Notes under the pieces: generated by a model
The model's database searches: none
Seen by the model: the letters and a program-made list of their open reading frames with translations, nothing else
What the model was told of the DNA's origin: nothing
Translations under genes and position numbers: made by a program
In this document: positions 34,706-44,624 of the stretch, piece after piece
How the letters are laid out: each line of letters begins with the position of its first letter
Position numbering within the stretch: position 1 is the stretch's first letter
Assembly: GCF_015752205.1 (NCBI RefSeq)
Contig: NZ_JADOVG010000007.1
Coordinates: 62,001 to 126,000, forward strand
Direction: 5' to 3'
Source of the DNA: Polaromonas sp. CG_9.7
Lineage (GTDB): Bacteria > Pseudomonadota > Gammaproteobacteria > Burkholderiales > Burkholderiaceae_C
DNA length: 64,000 nt

Positions 34706-34942
34706 TTCGACTTCACCTTAAAAAAATGTTGAAAAATTTTCCGTATGTCCATGCCGCCGTATTCGGTTGACTTCGATACTCAGGCATTGATTTTTTGATT
34801 TTCATGGGTAAATCTTCCAAACGAAGCCGGAAATAAAGTGTTTTCCCGCTTTCAAACATGATTTTCTCCAGTAGCATGCGTTAAGCCACGGAGAAGTTGT
34901 TCTTCGGATGGCGATCTGTCCACTGTCTAGAAGGAATCAATC

Positions 34943-35359
34943 ATGGCAACTGCACCAAAAGCGCCAGCAAAAAAAGCGGCTCCAGAAAAAACTGTCGCTG
35001 CAAAAAAAGCGGCACCTGCCAAAACGGCTGCCGCCAAAAAAGCCGGCCCGGCCAAAGAGGCTGCAACGGCCAAATCAGCAGAAAAGAAAGTCGCTGTGCC
35101 TGCCAAGAAGCGCACACCAAATCCAGCTTTCATGAAGGCGCTGACCTTGAGCCCCGAGTTGTCCGCAGTGGTCGGCGACAAGCCCTTGCCGCGTACTGAA
35201 ATTGTGAGCAAATTGTGGGTCTACATCAAGGCCAACAATTTGCAGGACCAGGCGAACAAACGCATGATCAATGCAGACACGAAACTGCTTGCTGTTTTCG
35301 GCAAGCCACAAGTGTCCATGTTTGAAATGGCCGGCCTGATTGGCAAGCACGTCAAGTAA
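34943..35359 (+). CDS. SWIB/MDM2-domain protein with histone-H1-like N-terminal tail
   Basis: 138 residues. Residues 1-55 are almost only Ala, Lys and Pro in repeats such as APAKKAAPEKTVAAKKAAPAK, resembling bacterial histone H1-like and Hc1/BpH tails that bind DNA. Residues 60-137 form a SWIB domain: FMKALTLSPELSAVVGDKPL, PRTEIVSKLWVYIKANNLQD, KRMINADTKLLAVFGK and VSMFEMAGLIGKHVK. SWIB domains are rare in bacteria but recurrent in Chlamydia and Burkholderiales. AGAAGGAATC precedes the ATG. A terminator follows, so it is probably monocistronic and nucleoid-associated. Confidence 0.88.
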   Translation: MATAPKAPAKKAAPEKTVAAKKAAPAKTAAAKKAGPAKEAATAKSAEKKVAVPAKKRTPNPAFMKALTLSPELSAVVGDKPLPRTEIVSKLWVYIKANNLQDQANKRMINADTKLLAVFGKPQVSMFEMAGLIGKHVK

Positions 35360-35381
35360 ACGTCTACACACCAGCCATCCT

Positions 35382-35408
35382 AAAAGCCGCAATTCAGCGG
35401 CTTTTTTC
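35382..35408 (+). terminator. Rho-independent terminator after the SWIB gene
   Basis: Stem GCCGC - AATTCA - GCGGC flanked by A4 on the left and followed by six T. Lies about 25 bases beyond the stop codon. Confidence 0.8.
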
Positions 35409-35700
35409 ATGCCTGTTTTTTGGGTTGCCAATAGGTGCCGACGCCGATCCGGCTGATTGCTTGCGCAGCTAGGGTAAACAAGGAGAAATGACGCACCAAA
35501 ATCGGTCGGGACAGAAAATTATTGGCTAAGATTAAAAAAAGACTTGCGCATTTATTGCTACATTGCAATTGCTTCAGGTTAAGTTCAAGCGTTCTGGCAC
35601 TGAAAAAATGTTGCCTGTCGAGCCAGCTGCAGTTTGTCCTTATATTCAATCATTTGCTGGCCCTGTCCCCCACGAACCAGACCAGTAGTTTTTCAAATCC
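35409..35700. other. AT-rich intergenic region upstream of the dpp operon
   Basis: About 290 bases with no supported gene. It is notably AT-rich compared with its neighbours and probably holds the promoter of the transporter operon; several TTGNNN and TATNNT-like words occur but none stands out. Short open frames here lack ribosome sites. Confidence 0.4.
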
Positions 35701-36711
35701 ATGCTGCGCTTTATTTTCACCCGCCTGAGCCTGATCATTCCTACCTTCCTGGGCATGACATTGCTGGCTTTTTTCCTGATCCGCATGGTGCCGGGAGACC
35801 CGATTGAAACCATGGCGGGCGAGCGCGGCATTGATCCGGCGCGCCATGCCCAATTACTCAAGGAGTTCGGCCTCGACAAGCCGGTGCTGGTGCAGTACGG
35901 CATCTATATCGGCCGGGTGCTCGAGGGAGACCTCGGCAAGTCGCTGATCACCCAGGAACCGGTCCTCAGCGAATTCATGACGCTGTTTCCGGCCACCATT
36001 GAACTGGCCGTCTGCGCCATTCTTTTCGCGCTGCTGATCGGCATTCCGGCCGGGATTCTTGCGGCTGTCAAGCGAAACTCCATCCTTGACCACGGCGTGA
36101 TGGGCATTTCCCTGACGGGTTATTCAATGCCGATTTTCTGGTGGGGGTTGCTGCTGATCCTGCTTTTTTCAGTCCAGCTGGGATGGACGCCGGTGTCGGG
36201 CCGCATGTCCGTACAGTACTACATTGAGCCAACCACAGGTTTCCTGCTGATCGACTCGCTCCTGTCAGACGACAAGGGCGCCTTCTGGTCGGCGGCTTCG
36301 CACCTGATTTTGCCGACGATTGTGCTGGGTACCAATCCGCTGGCCGTCATTGCGCGCATGACGCGCTCGGCCATGCTTGAAGTGCTGGGTGAGGACTACA
36401 TCCGTACTGCGCGCGCCAAGGGCCTGTCCAACCTGCGCGTGGTGGCCGTTCATGCCCTGCGCAACGCCTTGATTCCGGTGGTCACCGTGATAGGACTGCA
36501 GGTCGGCGTGCTGTTCACTGGCGCCATCCTGACCGAAACAATTTTTTCATGGCCCGGTGTCGGAAAATGGCTAATTGAAGCCATCAGCCGGCGCGACTAC
36601 CCGGTGCTGCAGGGCGGCATCCTGCTGCTGGGCGCCATTGTCATGGCGGTCAACCTGCTGGTGGACATCACCTACGGCATCATCAATCCCCGCATCAGGC
36701 ACCAGCGATGA
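35701..36711 (+). CDS. dppB: Dipeptide-type ABC transporter, permease 1
   Basis: Inner-membrane permease (DppB/OppB family), 336 residues, about six helices. The N-terminal helix FIFTRLSLIIPTFLGMTLLAFFLIRMVPGDPIE, the segment HAQLLKEFGLDKPVLVQYGIYIGRVLEGDLGKS (in parts) and the EAA loop EDYIRTARAKGLSNLRVVAVHALRNALIPV are diagnostic. It overlaps dppC by 4 bases. This permease-first order puts the binding protein last. Confidence 0.92.
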   Translation: MLRFIFTRLSLIIPTFLGMTLLAFFLIRMVPGDPIETMAGERGIDPARHAQLLKEFGLDKPVLVQYGIYIGRVLEGDLGKSLITQEPVLSEFMTLFPATIELAVCAILFALLIGIPAGILAAVKRNSILDHGVMGISLTGYSMPIFWWGLLLILLFSVQLGWTPVSGRMSVQYYIEPTTGFLLIDSLLSDDKGAFWSAASHLILPTIVLGTNPLAVIARMTRSAMLEVLGEDYIRTARAKGLSNLRVVAVHALRNALIPVVTVIGLQVGVLFTGAILTETIFSWPGVGKWLIEAISRRDYPVLQGGILLLGAIVMAVNLLVDITYGIINPRIRHQR

Positions 36712-37613
36712 GCACGGTTATTTTGAAAACGAAGCTTTCCAGCGGACCCGCCCCGGTCCATCCCTTGCGCGAATTCTGGAGCTATTTCAGCGCCAACCGT
36801 GGTGCCGTGATGGGTTTGGTTGTTGTCGTGACGGTGCTGCTGGTGGCCTTGTTTGCCCCGTGGCTGGCACCGCATTCCCCCAACATCACAGACAGCACTG
36901 TTTTCCTGCAGCCCCCCGCCTGGCAAGTGGGCGGCTCCTGGTCCTACCCCCTGGGCACCGACGCCATTGGCAGAGACATCCTGTCTCGCCTGATGTACGG
37001 CGCGCGGCTGTCGCTGGTCATCGGCCTGGCTGTGGTGGCGATATCGGTGGTGGTGGGCACCGTGCTGGGTCTGCTGGCCGGATTTTTCCGGGGTGTTTTT
37101 GAAATTGCCATCATGCGGCTAATGGACATCATCCTGACCCTGCCCAGTCTGTTGCTGGCCATTGTCATCGTCGCCATTCTGGGCCCCGGCCTGATGAATG
37201 CGATGCTGGCGGTGGCCATCGTGGTGTTGCCGCATTACGTGCGTATTACACGCGCAGCAGTTATTGCCGAAACATCCCGAGACTACGTCACCGCAGCCCG
37301 CATGAGCGGCGCGGGCCGGATGCGGCTGATGTTCAGCGAAATTTTGCCGAATTGCGCTGCGCCGCTGATCGTGCAGGCGTCACTTGGTGTTTCCACTGCC
37401 ATTCTTGACGCTGCGGCGCTTGGCTTCCTGGGTTTGGGGGCGCAACCACCTTCACCCGAATGGGGCACCATGCTGGCGGATGCCCGTGAATTCGTGCTGC
37501 GCGCCTGGTGGGTCGTGACCTTTCCCGGGCTGGCCATCCTGATCACCGTTCTGGCCTTCAATTTGCTGGGCGACGGACTGCGCGATGCGTTCGACCCCAA
37601 ACTCAAACGATGA
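36708..37613 (+). CDS. dppC: Dipeptide-type ABC transporter, permease 2
   Basis: DppC/OppC permease, 301 residues. N-terminal cytoplasmic part then NRGAVMGLVVVVTVLLVALFAPWLAP, the LGTDAIGRDILSRLMYGARLSLVIGL signature, and the EAA loop TSRDYVTAARMSGAGRMRLMF. The C-terminal GFLGLGAQPPSPEWGTMLADAREFV is typical. Pairs with DppB to form the channel. Confidence 0.92.
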   Translation: MSTVILKTKLSSGPAPVHPLREFWSYFSANRGAVMGLVVVVTVLLVALFAPWLAPHSPNITDSTVFLQPPAWQVGGSWSYPLGTDAIGRDILSRLMYGARLSLVIGLAVVAISVVVGTVLGLLAGFFRGVFEIAIMRLMDIILTLPSLLLAIVIVAILGPGLMNAMLAVAIVVLPHYVRITRAAVIAETSRDYVTAARMSGAGRMRLMFSEILPNCAAPLIVQASLGVSTAILDAAALGFLGLGAQPPSPEWGTMLADAREFVLRAWWVVTFPGLAILITVLAFNLLGDGLRDAFDPKLKR

Positions 37614-37746
37614 ATAAGATCGATATACACCCGATAGACCTCTTCGCAAGTAACAGCACGGAGAAGGCCTTGCCGGGCCGCAGGTGTTGTCCCCAGCGCG
37701 GGGATCCGGCTACACGCAGTGAGCCGAGAAGGGGCAGGATTTAAAC
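37614..37746 (+). other. GC-rich gap between dppC and dppD
   Basis: 133 bases separate two genes that normally abut. The stretch contains CCCC-AGCG-CGGGG near 37690 and then GTGAGCCGAGAAGGGGCAGG, which looks like repeat-derived sequence, not a gene. It could form an mRNA hairpin that sets permease versus ATPase expression. No start codon with an SD supports a small ORF. Confidence 0.4.
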
Positions 37747-38763
37747 ATGGCTCTGCTTGAAATAGAAAACCTGTCCGTCGAGTTTCCCTCGCAAAACGGC
37801 GTGATGCATGCGGTGGACGGCGTCAGCCTGTCGCTGGAAGAAGGCGAAGTCCTGGGCATCGTCGGCGAATCCGGCTCCGGCAAAAGCGTTACCATGATGG
37901 CCCTCATGGGCTTGGTGGCCTTTCCAGGCCGGGTGCGCGCCGACAAGTTGCGTTTTGCCGGCCACGACCTGTTTTCACTGTCGGATGGCGAGCGCAGCAA
38001 GCTCACCGGCAAGGACGTGGCGATGATTTTCCAGGACCCGACCACCAGCCTGAACCCGTGCTTTACCGTCGGCTTCCAGATCACGGAGACGCTGCGCCTG
38101 CATCTGGGCCTGGACCGCAAGGCCGCCACACGCCAGGCCATCGAGCTGCTGGAGCAGGTTGGCATTCCAGCGCCCGAAAGTCGGCTCAAGGCGTATCCGC
38201 ACCAGCTGTCAGGCGGCATGAACCAGCGCGTGATGATTGCCATGGCGATTGCCTGCAATCCGCGCTTGTTGATTGCCGACGAGCCGACCACCGCCCTCGA
38301 CGTGACCATCCAGGCGCAAATCCTTGATCTGCTGCGCAGCCTGCAAAAGGAACGTGGCATGGCGCTGGTGCTGATCACCCACAACATGGGCGTTGTGTCC
38401 GAGATGGCGCAGCGCGTGGCCGTCATGTATGCCGGCCAGATCATGGAAGAGCAAAGCGCCCACGCCTTGTTCAACAGTCCCCAGCATCCCTACACCGAAG
38501 CATTGCTGGCCGCGCTGCCCGAGCGCAGCGATGGCAACAGCCGGCTGGCGACTATTCCCGGCATGGTGCCCGGCCTCTACGACCGGCCAACCGGCTGCCT
38601 GTTTGCACCGCGCTGCGCCTACGCCACCGAGCATTCGCGAACCGTGCGCCCGGCGCTGCGCGCCTGGCAGGACGGCATGGTGCGCTGCCACTATCCGCTG
38701 GGCGACCCCGGCAGGGAAGCGGCCATGGCGCACGACAACCCCATGCCGGAAACCGCACGATGA
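37747..38763 (+). CDS. dppD: Dipeptide-type ABC transporter, ATPase 1
   Basis: ATP-binding subunit, 338 residues. Walker [20 protein letters not shown] near residue 40, signature [18 protein letters not shown], Walker [20 protein letters not shown], switch [17 protein letters not shown]. The C-terminal oligopeptide-transport extension has [11 protein letters not shown] with the cysteine-rich motif. Overlaps dppF by 4 bases. Confidence 0.94.
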   Translation: MALLEIENLSVEFPSQNGVMHAVDGVSLSLEEGEVLGIVGESGSGKSVTMMALMGLVAFPGRVRADKLRFAGHDLFSLSDGERSKLTGKDVAMIFQDPTTSLNPCFTVGFQITETLRLHLGLDRKAATRQAIELLEQVGIPAPESRLKAYPHQLSGGMNQRVMIAMAIACNPRLLIADEPTTALDVTIQAQILDLLRSLQKERGMALVLITHNMGVVSEMAQRVAVMYAGQIMEEQSAHALFNSPQHPYTEALLAALPERSDGNSRLATIPGMVPGLYDRPTGCLFAPRCAYATEHSRTVRPALRAWQDGMVRCHYPLGDPGREAAMAHDNPMPETAR

Positions 38764-39758
38764 GGAGCCCAGCCCCAGTGACCGCGCCCGTGGTCGAAGC
38801 CAAAAACCTCAAGCGCGTCTATGAAATCCGGCGTGGCTTCATGGCCAGGCCCGATCTGCTTCAGGCTGTCGGCGGCGTGTCGTTCACCGTCCACGCCGGC
38901 AAGACGCTGGCTGTGGTCGGTGAATCGGGCTGCGGAAAATCAACGCTGGCGCGCATGGTGTCGCTGATTGAAACCCCAAGCAGTGGCGAACTCAGCATCA
39001 CCGGCGTCGATGCGGTGCACGGTTCAGACGAACAGCACTTGAAGCTTCGCAAGGCGGTTCAACTGGTGTTCCAGAACCCCTACGGATCGCTCAACCCGCG
39101 AAAGAAAATCGGTGCCATTCTGGAAGCACCGCTTGAAATCAATACGCCCCTGACGGCGCCCGAGCGGGCCGAAAAAGCGCAGGCCATGCTGGCACTGGTC
39201 GGCCTTCGGCCCGAGCATTACGACCGTTATCCGCACATGTTTTCCGGCGGTCAGCGCCAGCGTGTCGCCATTGCCCGCGCGCTGATGCTGAACCCGGCGC
39301 TGGTGGTGGCCGACGAGCCGGTGTCGGCGCTGGACGTGTCGATTCAGGCGCAGGTGCTCAACCTGCTGGCCGACCTGCAGCAGTCGATGGGGCTGGCGTA
39401 TCTCTTCATCTCGCATGACCTGGGCGTCGTGCGCCACATCGCCCACGACGTACTGGTGATGTACCTGGGCCATGCCGTCGAACAGGGCGAGAAAAACACG
39501 CTGTTCGCACAACCGCTGCATCCCTACACCCAGGCTTTGCTGGCTTCGACCCCCAGCCTGGCCGGCAGCAGCGTCATCAAGCACCGCATCGTGCTCAAGG
39601 GCGAACTGCCTTCGCCTCTCAATCCACCCAAAGGCTGCGTGTTTTCCACCCGTTGTCCGCATGTGACCGAACGCTGCCGTGCCGAAAGACCGGAGCTTCG
39701 CGATGTTGCCGGCCGGCGCGTTGCCTGCCACTATGCCGAAAATTTTATGGTTGCGTGA
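38760..39758 (+). CDS. dppF: Dipeptide-type ABC transporter, ATPase 2
   Basis: Second ATP-binding subunit, 332 residues. Walker [20 protein letters not shown], signature [20 protein letters not shown], Walker [20 protein letters not shown] and switch [17 protein letters not shown]. The C-terminal [22 protein letters not shown] is the family cysteine motif. With DppBCD it completes the pump. Confidence 0.94.
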   Translation: MRSPAPVTAPVVEAKNLKRVYEIRRGFMARPDLLQAVGGVSFTVHAGKTLAVVGESGCGKSTLARMVSLIETPSSGELSITGVDAVHGSDEQHLKLRKAVQLVFQNPYGSLNPRKKIGAILEAPLEINTPLTAPERAEKAQAMLALVGLRPEHYDRYPHMFSGGQRQRVAIARALMLNPALVVADEPVSALDVSIQAQVLNLLADLQQSMGLAYLFISHDLGVVRHIAHDVLVMYLGHAVEQGEKNTLFAQPLHPYTQALLASTPSLAGSSVIKHRIVLKGELPSPLNPPKGCVFSTRCPHVTERCRAERPELRDVAGRRVACHYAENFMVA

Positions 39759-39889
39759 ACTCAGGAACAACACCTTGCCCTCTTTGTTGCGAACCCTTTT
39801 CGAATGACCAGCAAGCACACGCCAAGCGTGTGGGAAGTCTGGCCGCCAGCCCGCTGCGATGCAGCACCAACCTCGAAGGAAGTCGTCAG

Positions 39890-41527
39890 ATGAAACAGAC
39901 CCTCACCCCTGCCAGCCGGCTGCGTCCCCTGAAGCGCACTCTGATTTGCGCGCTGGCTCTGCCCGCATTGCTGGCGCTTTCGCCGGTATCGGCCAAAACC
40001 CTGGTGTTTTGCTCCGAAGGCAGCCCGGAAAACTTTTATCCCGGCGTGAACACCACGGGCACGTCCTTTGATGCCAATGACCCCATCTATAACCGCATCG
40101 TCGAGTTTGAGCGTGGCGGCACCACTGTGGTGCCAGGGTTGGCCGAAAAGTGGGACATCTCGGCCGACGGCAAGGAATACACCTTTCATCTGCGCAAAGG
40201 CGTGAAATGGCATAACACGAGCAAAAGCTTCAAGCCCACGCGCGACTTCAATGCCGACGATGTGCTGTTCATGTTCGAGCGTCAGTGGAAGGAAGACAAC
40301 GCTTTTTTCAGGGTCACCAGCCCCAACCACTCCTATTTCAGCGACATGGGCATGCCCAAGCTGCTGACATCGGTACAAAAGGTTGATGACTACACCATCA
40401 AGATTACGCTGAACAAGCCTGAAGCGCCTTTCCTGGCCAATCTGGCAATGCCTTATGCGGCTGTCCAGTCGAAGGAATATGCCGATGCCATGTTGAAAGC
40501 CGGCACACCGGAAAAGATCGACCAGGACCCTATCGGCACAGGCCCTTTCTCGCTGCTTCAGTACCAGAAGGATGCCGTCATCCGCTACAAGGCGTTTCCC
40601 CAGCATTGGGCCGGCAAGGCCAAGATTGACGACCTGATTTACTCGATCACGCCCGATGCGTCGGTGCGCTGGGCCAAGTTGCAAAAAGGCGAATGCCACG
40701 TCATGCCCTACCCCAACCCGGCTGACCTGGAGGCGATTCGCAAGGATCCGAACGTGCAGGTTCTGGAGCAACCAGGACTCAACGTCGGCTACCTGGCTTA
40801 CAACACCACTAAAAAGCCGTTTGACGACGTGCGCGTGCGCAAGGCCATCAACATGGCAATCAATAAAAAGGCCATTGTGGACGGCGTGTATCTGGGAACC
40901 GGAATCGTCGCAAAGAATCCGATTCCGCCAACGATGTGGTCCTATAACGACGCCATCAAGGATGACGAGTACAACCCTGAAGCTGCCAAGAAATTGCTGG
41001 CGGCAGCCGGCTACCCGGACGGATTCACCACTGATTTATGGGCCATGCCGGTGCAGCGCCCGTACAACCCGAATGCCAAACGGATTGCCGAGCTGATGCA
41101 GGCTGATCTGGTCAAGGTCGGCGTCAAGGCTGAAATCAAGAGCTTTGAATGGGGCGAATACCGCAAGCGGATGCAGGCCGGCGAGCATCAGATGGGCATG
41201 CTGGGCTGGACCGGCGACAACGGCGATCCGGACAACTTTTTGTACACACTGCTGGGCTGCGCTTCGGCGCAGTCGGTCAGCGGAAGCAACATTGCCAAGT
41301 TTTGCTACCAGCCGTATGAAGATATTGTGCTGAAGGCCAAAACCGTGACCAGCATGGCCGAACGCACCAAGCTGTACCAGCAGGCGCAGGTAATTTTCAA
41401 AGAGCAGGCACCCTGGTTCACCATTGCCCATGCTGTGCAGATCAAACCAGTCCGCAAAAACGTCATTGACTTCAAGAACTCGCCGTTTGGCCGGCATAAC
41501 TTCTACGGCGTCGACATCAAGGAATAA
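39890..41527 (+). CDS. dppA: Dipeptide-type ABC transporter, periplasmic binding protein
   Basis: Periplasmic substrate-binding protein of SBP family 5, 545 residues. Signal peptide about residues 1-35 ([20 protein letters not shown] then LSPVSA), mature start [18 protein letters not shown], with [28 protein letters not shown] and [15 protein letters not shown] (in parts). The [19 protein letters not shown] segment is characteristic of DppA and related peptide/heme binders. GAAGGAAG precedes the ATG at 39890; 79 in-frame codons upstream belong to the dppF overlap shadow. Last gene of the cluster, followed by a terminator. Confidence 0.93.
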   Translation: MKQTLTPASRLRPLKRTLICALALPALLALSPVSAKTLVFCSEGSPENFYPGVNTTGTSFDANDPIYNRIVEFERGGTTVVPGLAEKWDISADGKEYTFHLRKGVKWHNTSKSFKPTRDFNADDVLFMFERQWKEDNAFFRVTSPNHSYFSDMGMPKLLTSVQKVDDYTIKITLNKPEAPFLANLAMPYAAVQSKEYADAMLKAGTPEKIDQDPIGTGPFSLLQYQKDAVIRYKAFPQHWAGKAKIDDLIYSITPDASVRWAKLQKGECHVMPYPNPADLEAIRKDPNVQVLEQPGLNVGYLAYNTTKKPFDDVRVRKAINMAINKKAIVDGVYLGTGIVAKNPIPPTMWSYNDAIKDDEYNPEAAKKLLAAAGYPDGFTTDLWAMPVQRPYNPNAKRIAELMQADLVKVGVKAEIKSFEWGEYRKRMQAGEHQMGMLGWTGDNGDPDNFLYTLLGCASAQSVSGSNIAKFCYQPYEDIVLKAKTVTSMAERTKLYQQAQVIFKEQAPWFTIAHAVQIKPVRKNVIDFKNSPFGRHNFYGVDIKE

Positions 41528-41562
41528 GCAGCCTGGCCTGCCTGCAAGGGTCCGCCACCTAC

Positions 41563-41600
41563 CATGCCAGTCAGCGATCAACTGACCGGCATTTTTATTT
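41563..41600 (+). terminator. Terminator after dppA
   Basis: ATGCCAGTCA and TGACCGGCAT form a 10-bp stem (one G-U) around GCGATCAAC, followed by a T-rich run. Ends the dppB-A transcript. Confidence 0.7.
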
Positions 41601-41648
41601 TATTAGTAGTAATTTATGGCATTTGCGCATACTGGTATTGCTTTAGCA

Positions 41649-41665
41649 GCTACATCTTTCATAGC
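41649..41665. repeat. 17-bp palindromic repeat, copy 5
   Basis: GCTAC, spacer ATCTTTC, ATAGC; matches the consensus exactly. It is just outside the 3' end of the ygiD gene, on the far side of the dppA terminator. Confidence 0.65.
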
Positions 41666-41673
41666 ATTGACGT

Positions 41674-42528
41674 TCAACCCCAGACCATCGAGCGCATGGA
41701 GATCGAGCCGCCCTGGAAGCTGGTGTTAAAAAACCGCATCGGTTCGCGCGCATCAACCGCACCGGCCGCATACAGCAATGGCAAGTAATGCTCATGGGTC
41801 GGATGGGCCATGCTGGCCAGTGAACCCAGCTTCTGAAAATTGGGCAAGGCATCCAGATTGCCTTGCTGAAGTTGCCCGCCTATGGTCTGGTCGAACTCCA
41901 GCGCCCAGTCAAAAGCCTGGTTGCCGCTGGCGCCGCGCTGCATCTGGCGCAGGTTGTGCACGATGTTGCCGCTGGCCACAATCAACACGCCCCGGTCACG
42001 CAGCGCCTTGAGCTGCTTGGCCAGGGCGTAATGGTCTTCGGGCGCGCGTCCGTAGTCCATGCTGAGCTGGATCACCGGAATGTCGGCGTCGGGAAACATT
42101 GGCTTGAGCACTGACCAGGCGCCATGGTCCAGACCCCATTCACCAGTATCAAGCCCCAGCGGCGCCGACGCACGCTGCCGGACCAGCACGCTGATGGCGC
42201 GCGCCGCATCTGGATCGCCGGGTGCAGGGTATTGCTGGTCAAACAGTTCCTGCGGAAATCCGCCAAAGTCATGAATGGTCTTGGGTTGCGCCATGGCGGT
42301 GAGCCACCAGCCTTGCGTCAGCCAGTGGGCCGAAATGCACAGGATCAGTTGCGGTCGGGGCAGTTCTGTGCCAAACCGGGCACCCAGGGCCTGCCAGCTT
42401 CGCCGGTATTCGTTGTCGCCAATGGCATTCATTGGACTGCCATGCCCAATGAACATGACCGGCAATCTGTCAGATTTTTTCAGCGACGGCAAGCTGTCAA
42501 GGGAATGGGCATTTAGCGGGTTGAGCAT
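41674..42528 (-). CDS. ygiD: LigB-like extradiol dioxygenase (4,5-DOPA dioxygenase family)
   Basis: Class-III extradiol ring-cleavage enzyme fold, 284 residues. Metal-ligand His occur in MFIGHGSPMNAI, LCISAHWLTQGWW, GEWGLDHGAWSVLKPMFP and MAHPTHEHYLPLLYAAGA near the C terminus. Closest to the YgiD/DODA group named for 4,5-DOPA dioxygenase; the natural substrate in bacteria is uncertain. The gene stands alone, convergent with dppA. Confidence 0.9.
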   Translation of the reverse strand: MLNPLNAHSLDSLPSLKKSDRLPVMFIGHGSPMNAIGDNEYRRSWQALGARFGTELPRPQLILCISAHWLTQGWWLTAMAQPKTIHDFGGFPQELFDQQYPAPGDPDAARAISVLVRQRASAPLGLDTGEWGLDHGAWSVLKPMFPDADIPVIQLSMDYGRAPEDHYALAKQLKALRDRGVLIVASGNIVHNLRQMQRGASGNQAFDWALEFDQTIGGQLQQGNLDALPNFQKLGSLASMAHPTHEHYLPLLYAAGAVDAREPMRFFNTSFQGGSISMRSMVWG

Positions 42529-42856
42529 GTTTGTCCTCTGGAAATGATGAAGTAGAAAGTCTTGCTCAGTAGATTGCTACAAAATTGATATTTTGGCGAA
42601 GAGTTCCTTCAAAGCTTGGCGAGCTTTTCCGATACCGCAAACCAACTCTTCTTGTTTTTATAAGAAATTTTCTCTAGCATAGAGTTCCATCAAAGACTTG
42701 GTCTCAATACCTAAAATGAGGTATTCTGTTTTTATAAATTTGTTATTTTTTGTTAGAAATTGGCAATTATCCCTAGTTGACAAGTAGCTTCGACTGTTAT
42801 ATTGCACTGCAACATATTTGGTTTTTTAAAATTTTTCATAAAAAAGGTTCCTCCCG
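42529..42856. other. AT-rich intergenic region before phaZ
   Basis: 328 bases between divergent ygiD and phaZ, much richer in A and T than the genes around it. A TTGACA at 42777-42782 is followed about 15 bases later by TATATT (42798-42803), a possible though short-spaced sigma-70 promoter for phaZ. A degenerate repeat-like word, GCTAC-N7-ATATT, lies at 42576-42592. No gene seen. Confidence 0.45.
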
Positions 42857-44554
42857 ATGCTGTACAAACTCTATGAATCCCAGCGCACGTTGATGGAGCC
42901 GTTTGTTGACTTTGCGCAGGCAGCGGCAAAGCTCTATACCAGCCCTTTGTCACCCCTTGGTAAAACTCCGCTGTCCCAGCGTGTCTCGGCCGGCTACAGC
43001 CTCATGTACCGGCTTGGCAAAGACTACGAAAAGCCATCGTTCGACATCCATCAGGTGGATGTTGACAAGCAAGGTGTAAGTTTGGCGATCCATGAGCGCA
43101 TCGAAGTTGACAAACCTTTTTGCGAGCTGCGCCGATTCAAGCGGTTCACAGATGATTCTGACACGCTCACGCAACTCAAAGACCAGCCAGCCGTGCTGGT
43201 GGTCGCGCCCTTGTCGGGCCATTACTCCACTCTGCTGCGTGACACAGTCAAGACCATGCTCAAAGACCACAAGGTCTACATCACCGACTGGAAAAATGCA
43301 CGTGATGTGCCGCTGTCCGAAGGCGCTTTCCACCTCGACGACTATGTGAACTATGTGCAGGAATTCATTCGCCATCTGCAAGGCAAATACGGCAATTGCC
43401 ATGTCATCAGCGTTTGCCAACCCACCGTGCCTGTATTCGCGGCGATTTCGCTGATGGCATCCCGCGGAGAAAAAACCCCGCTGTCCATGATCATGATGGG
43501 CGGCCCGATTGATGCACGCCTGTGTCCCACATCGGTTAACAACCTGGCGACGACCAAGCCCTACGAGTGGTTTGAAAACAATGTGATCTATGCCGTGCCT
43601 GGAAACTTTGCTGGCAAGGGACGACGTGTCTACCCCGGCTTCCTGCAGCATACCGGTTTTGTGGCCATGAACCCCGACCGCCATGCCACCAGTCACTATG
43701 ACTTCTTCAAGAATTTGATCAAGGGCGACGACGTCAGCACAGATGCGCATCGCAAGTTCTATGATGAGTACAACGCTGTTCTTGATATGGACGCCGACTA
43801 TTATCTTGAAACCATCAAAACGGTTTTCCAGGATTTCAAACTCGTCAATAGCACCTGGGACGTAATGTCCACTGAAGGTAATCTTGAGCGCGTCAAACCG
43901 GGCGACATTAAAACTACGGCCGTGATGACCGTGGAAGGCGAACTGGACGATATTTCCGGCTCCGGCCAGACCCGCGCGGCGCTTGACATGTGCAGTGGCG
44001 TGGCAGCAGGCCAAAAGGTCCATCTGGAAGCCGAAGGCGCTGGCCATTACGGTATTTTCAGCGGTCGACGCTGGCGTGACGTGGTCTATCCAGCGGTAAA
44101 AAGCTTCATTCTCCAACATAACGAGCCACTCGCACACATTGGAAAAGCGCCAGTAGCAGCTAAAAAAGCAGCTAAGCCGGTGAATCAGCCAACACTGGAA
44201 ACTCCTTCAACACTCAAGACATCAACGACCTTGGTCGCCGCTGAAGCTGAGAAACAAGCTGCCAAGCGCGGCACCAAGACTGCAACCACAACACCCGGGC
44301 TTAAATCAAAAGTGGCGGCTGCGGAATCACCGGCAAAAGAGATTCCGAACGGCGCAGAAAAACCTCCAGTGGGCAAGCCTGTGCTGATGGCCGTCAAAAA
44401 TACAGCGAACAAGCCGGAATTTGTTTCCAAGAACAACCCGACTGCAGAGGCACAGACTACGACCATGCCGGATGCAACCGTGGCCTCGGCCCCGGATTCA
44501 GGGGTCAAAGCATCAACCGACACGCCTATTCCTCCGGAAAAATCAGCTGCATGA
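42857..44554 (+). CDS. phaZ: Intracellular polyhydroxyalkanoate depolymerase with basic C-terminal extension
   Basis: Mobilises stored PHB granules. Residues 1-425 match the PhaZ (intracellular) family, an alpha/beta hydrolase in which the nucleophile is a cysteine: VISVCQPTVPVF puts it at about residue 187. An Asp in VEGELDDISGSG (about 364-365) and His in EGAGHYGIFSGRRW (about 397) complete the triad. Residues 430-565 are an unusual low-complexity tail rich in Ala, Lys, Thr and Pro (KAPVAAKKAAKPVNQP at its start), similar in composition to phasin or histone-like tails, that the enzyme does not need by family standards. AGGTTCCTCCC lies upstream of the ATG without a strong SD. Confidence 0.92.
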   Translation: MLYKLYESQRTLMEPFVDFAQAAAKLYTSPLSPLGKTPLSQRVSAGYSLMYRLGKDYEKPSFDIHQVDVDKQGVSLAIHERIEVDKPFCELRRFKRFTDDSDTLTQLKDQPAVLVVAPLSGHYSTLLRDTVKTMLKDHKVYITDWKNARDVPLSEGAFHLDDYVNYVQEFIRHLQGKYGNCHVISVCQPTVPVFAAISLMASRGEKTPLSMIMMGGPIDARLCPTSVNNLATTKPYEWFENNVIYAVPGNFAGKGRRVYPGFLQHTGFVAMNPDRHATSHYDFFKNLIKGDDVSTDAHRKFYDEYNAVLDMDADYYLETIKTVFQDFKLVNSTWDVMSTEGNLERVKPGDIKTTAVMTVEGELDDISGSGQTRAALDMCSGVAAGQKVHLEAEGAGHYGIFSGRRWRDVVYPAVKSFILQHNEPLAHIGKAPVAAKKAAKPVNQPTLETPSTLKTSTTLVAAEAEKQAAKRGTKTATTTPGLKSKVAAAESPAKEIPNGAEKPPVGKPVLMAVKNTANKPEFVSKNNPTAEAQTTTMPDATVASAPDSGVKASTDTPIPPEKSAA

Positions 44555-44624
44555 GAAAGCTTGGCGCGGTCCAACATGTGACAGCGCCTTAAAAGCGGTT
44601 TGACAACCAGTGGGACAATAGGTT

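Noticed and set aside
41564..41788. 74-residue frame after dppA with a hydrophobic start
   Set aside because: Begins inside the dppA terminator and runs through a repeat and into ygiD on the other strand; no SD.
42576..42592. Tenth copy of the 17-bp repeat (GCTAC-N7-ATATT)
   Set aside because: Right arm has two mismatches; could be chance in an AT-rich region, so not counted.
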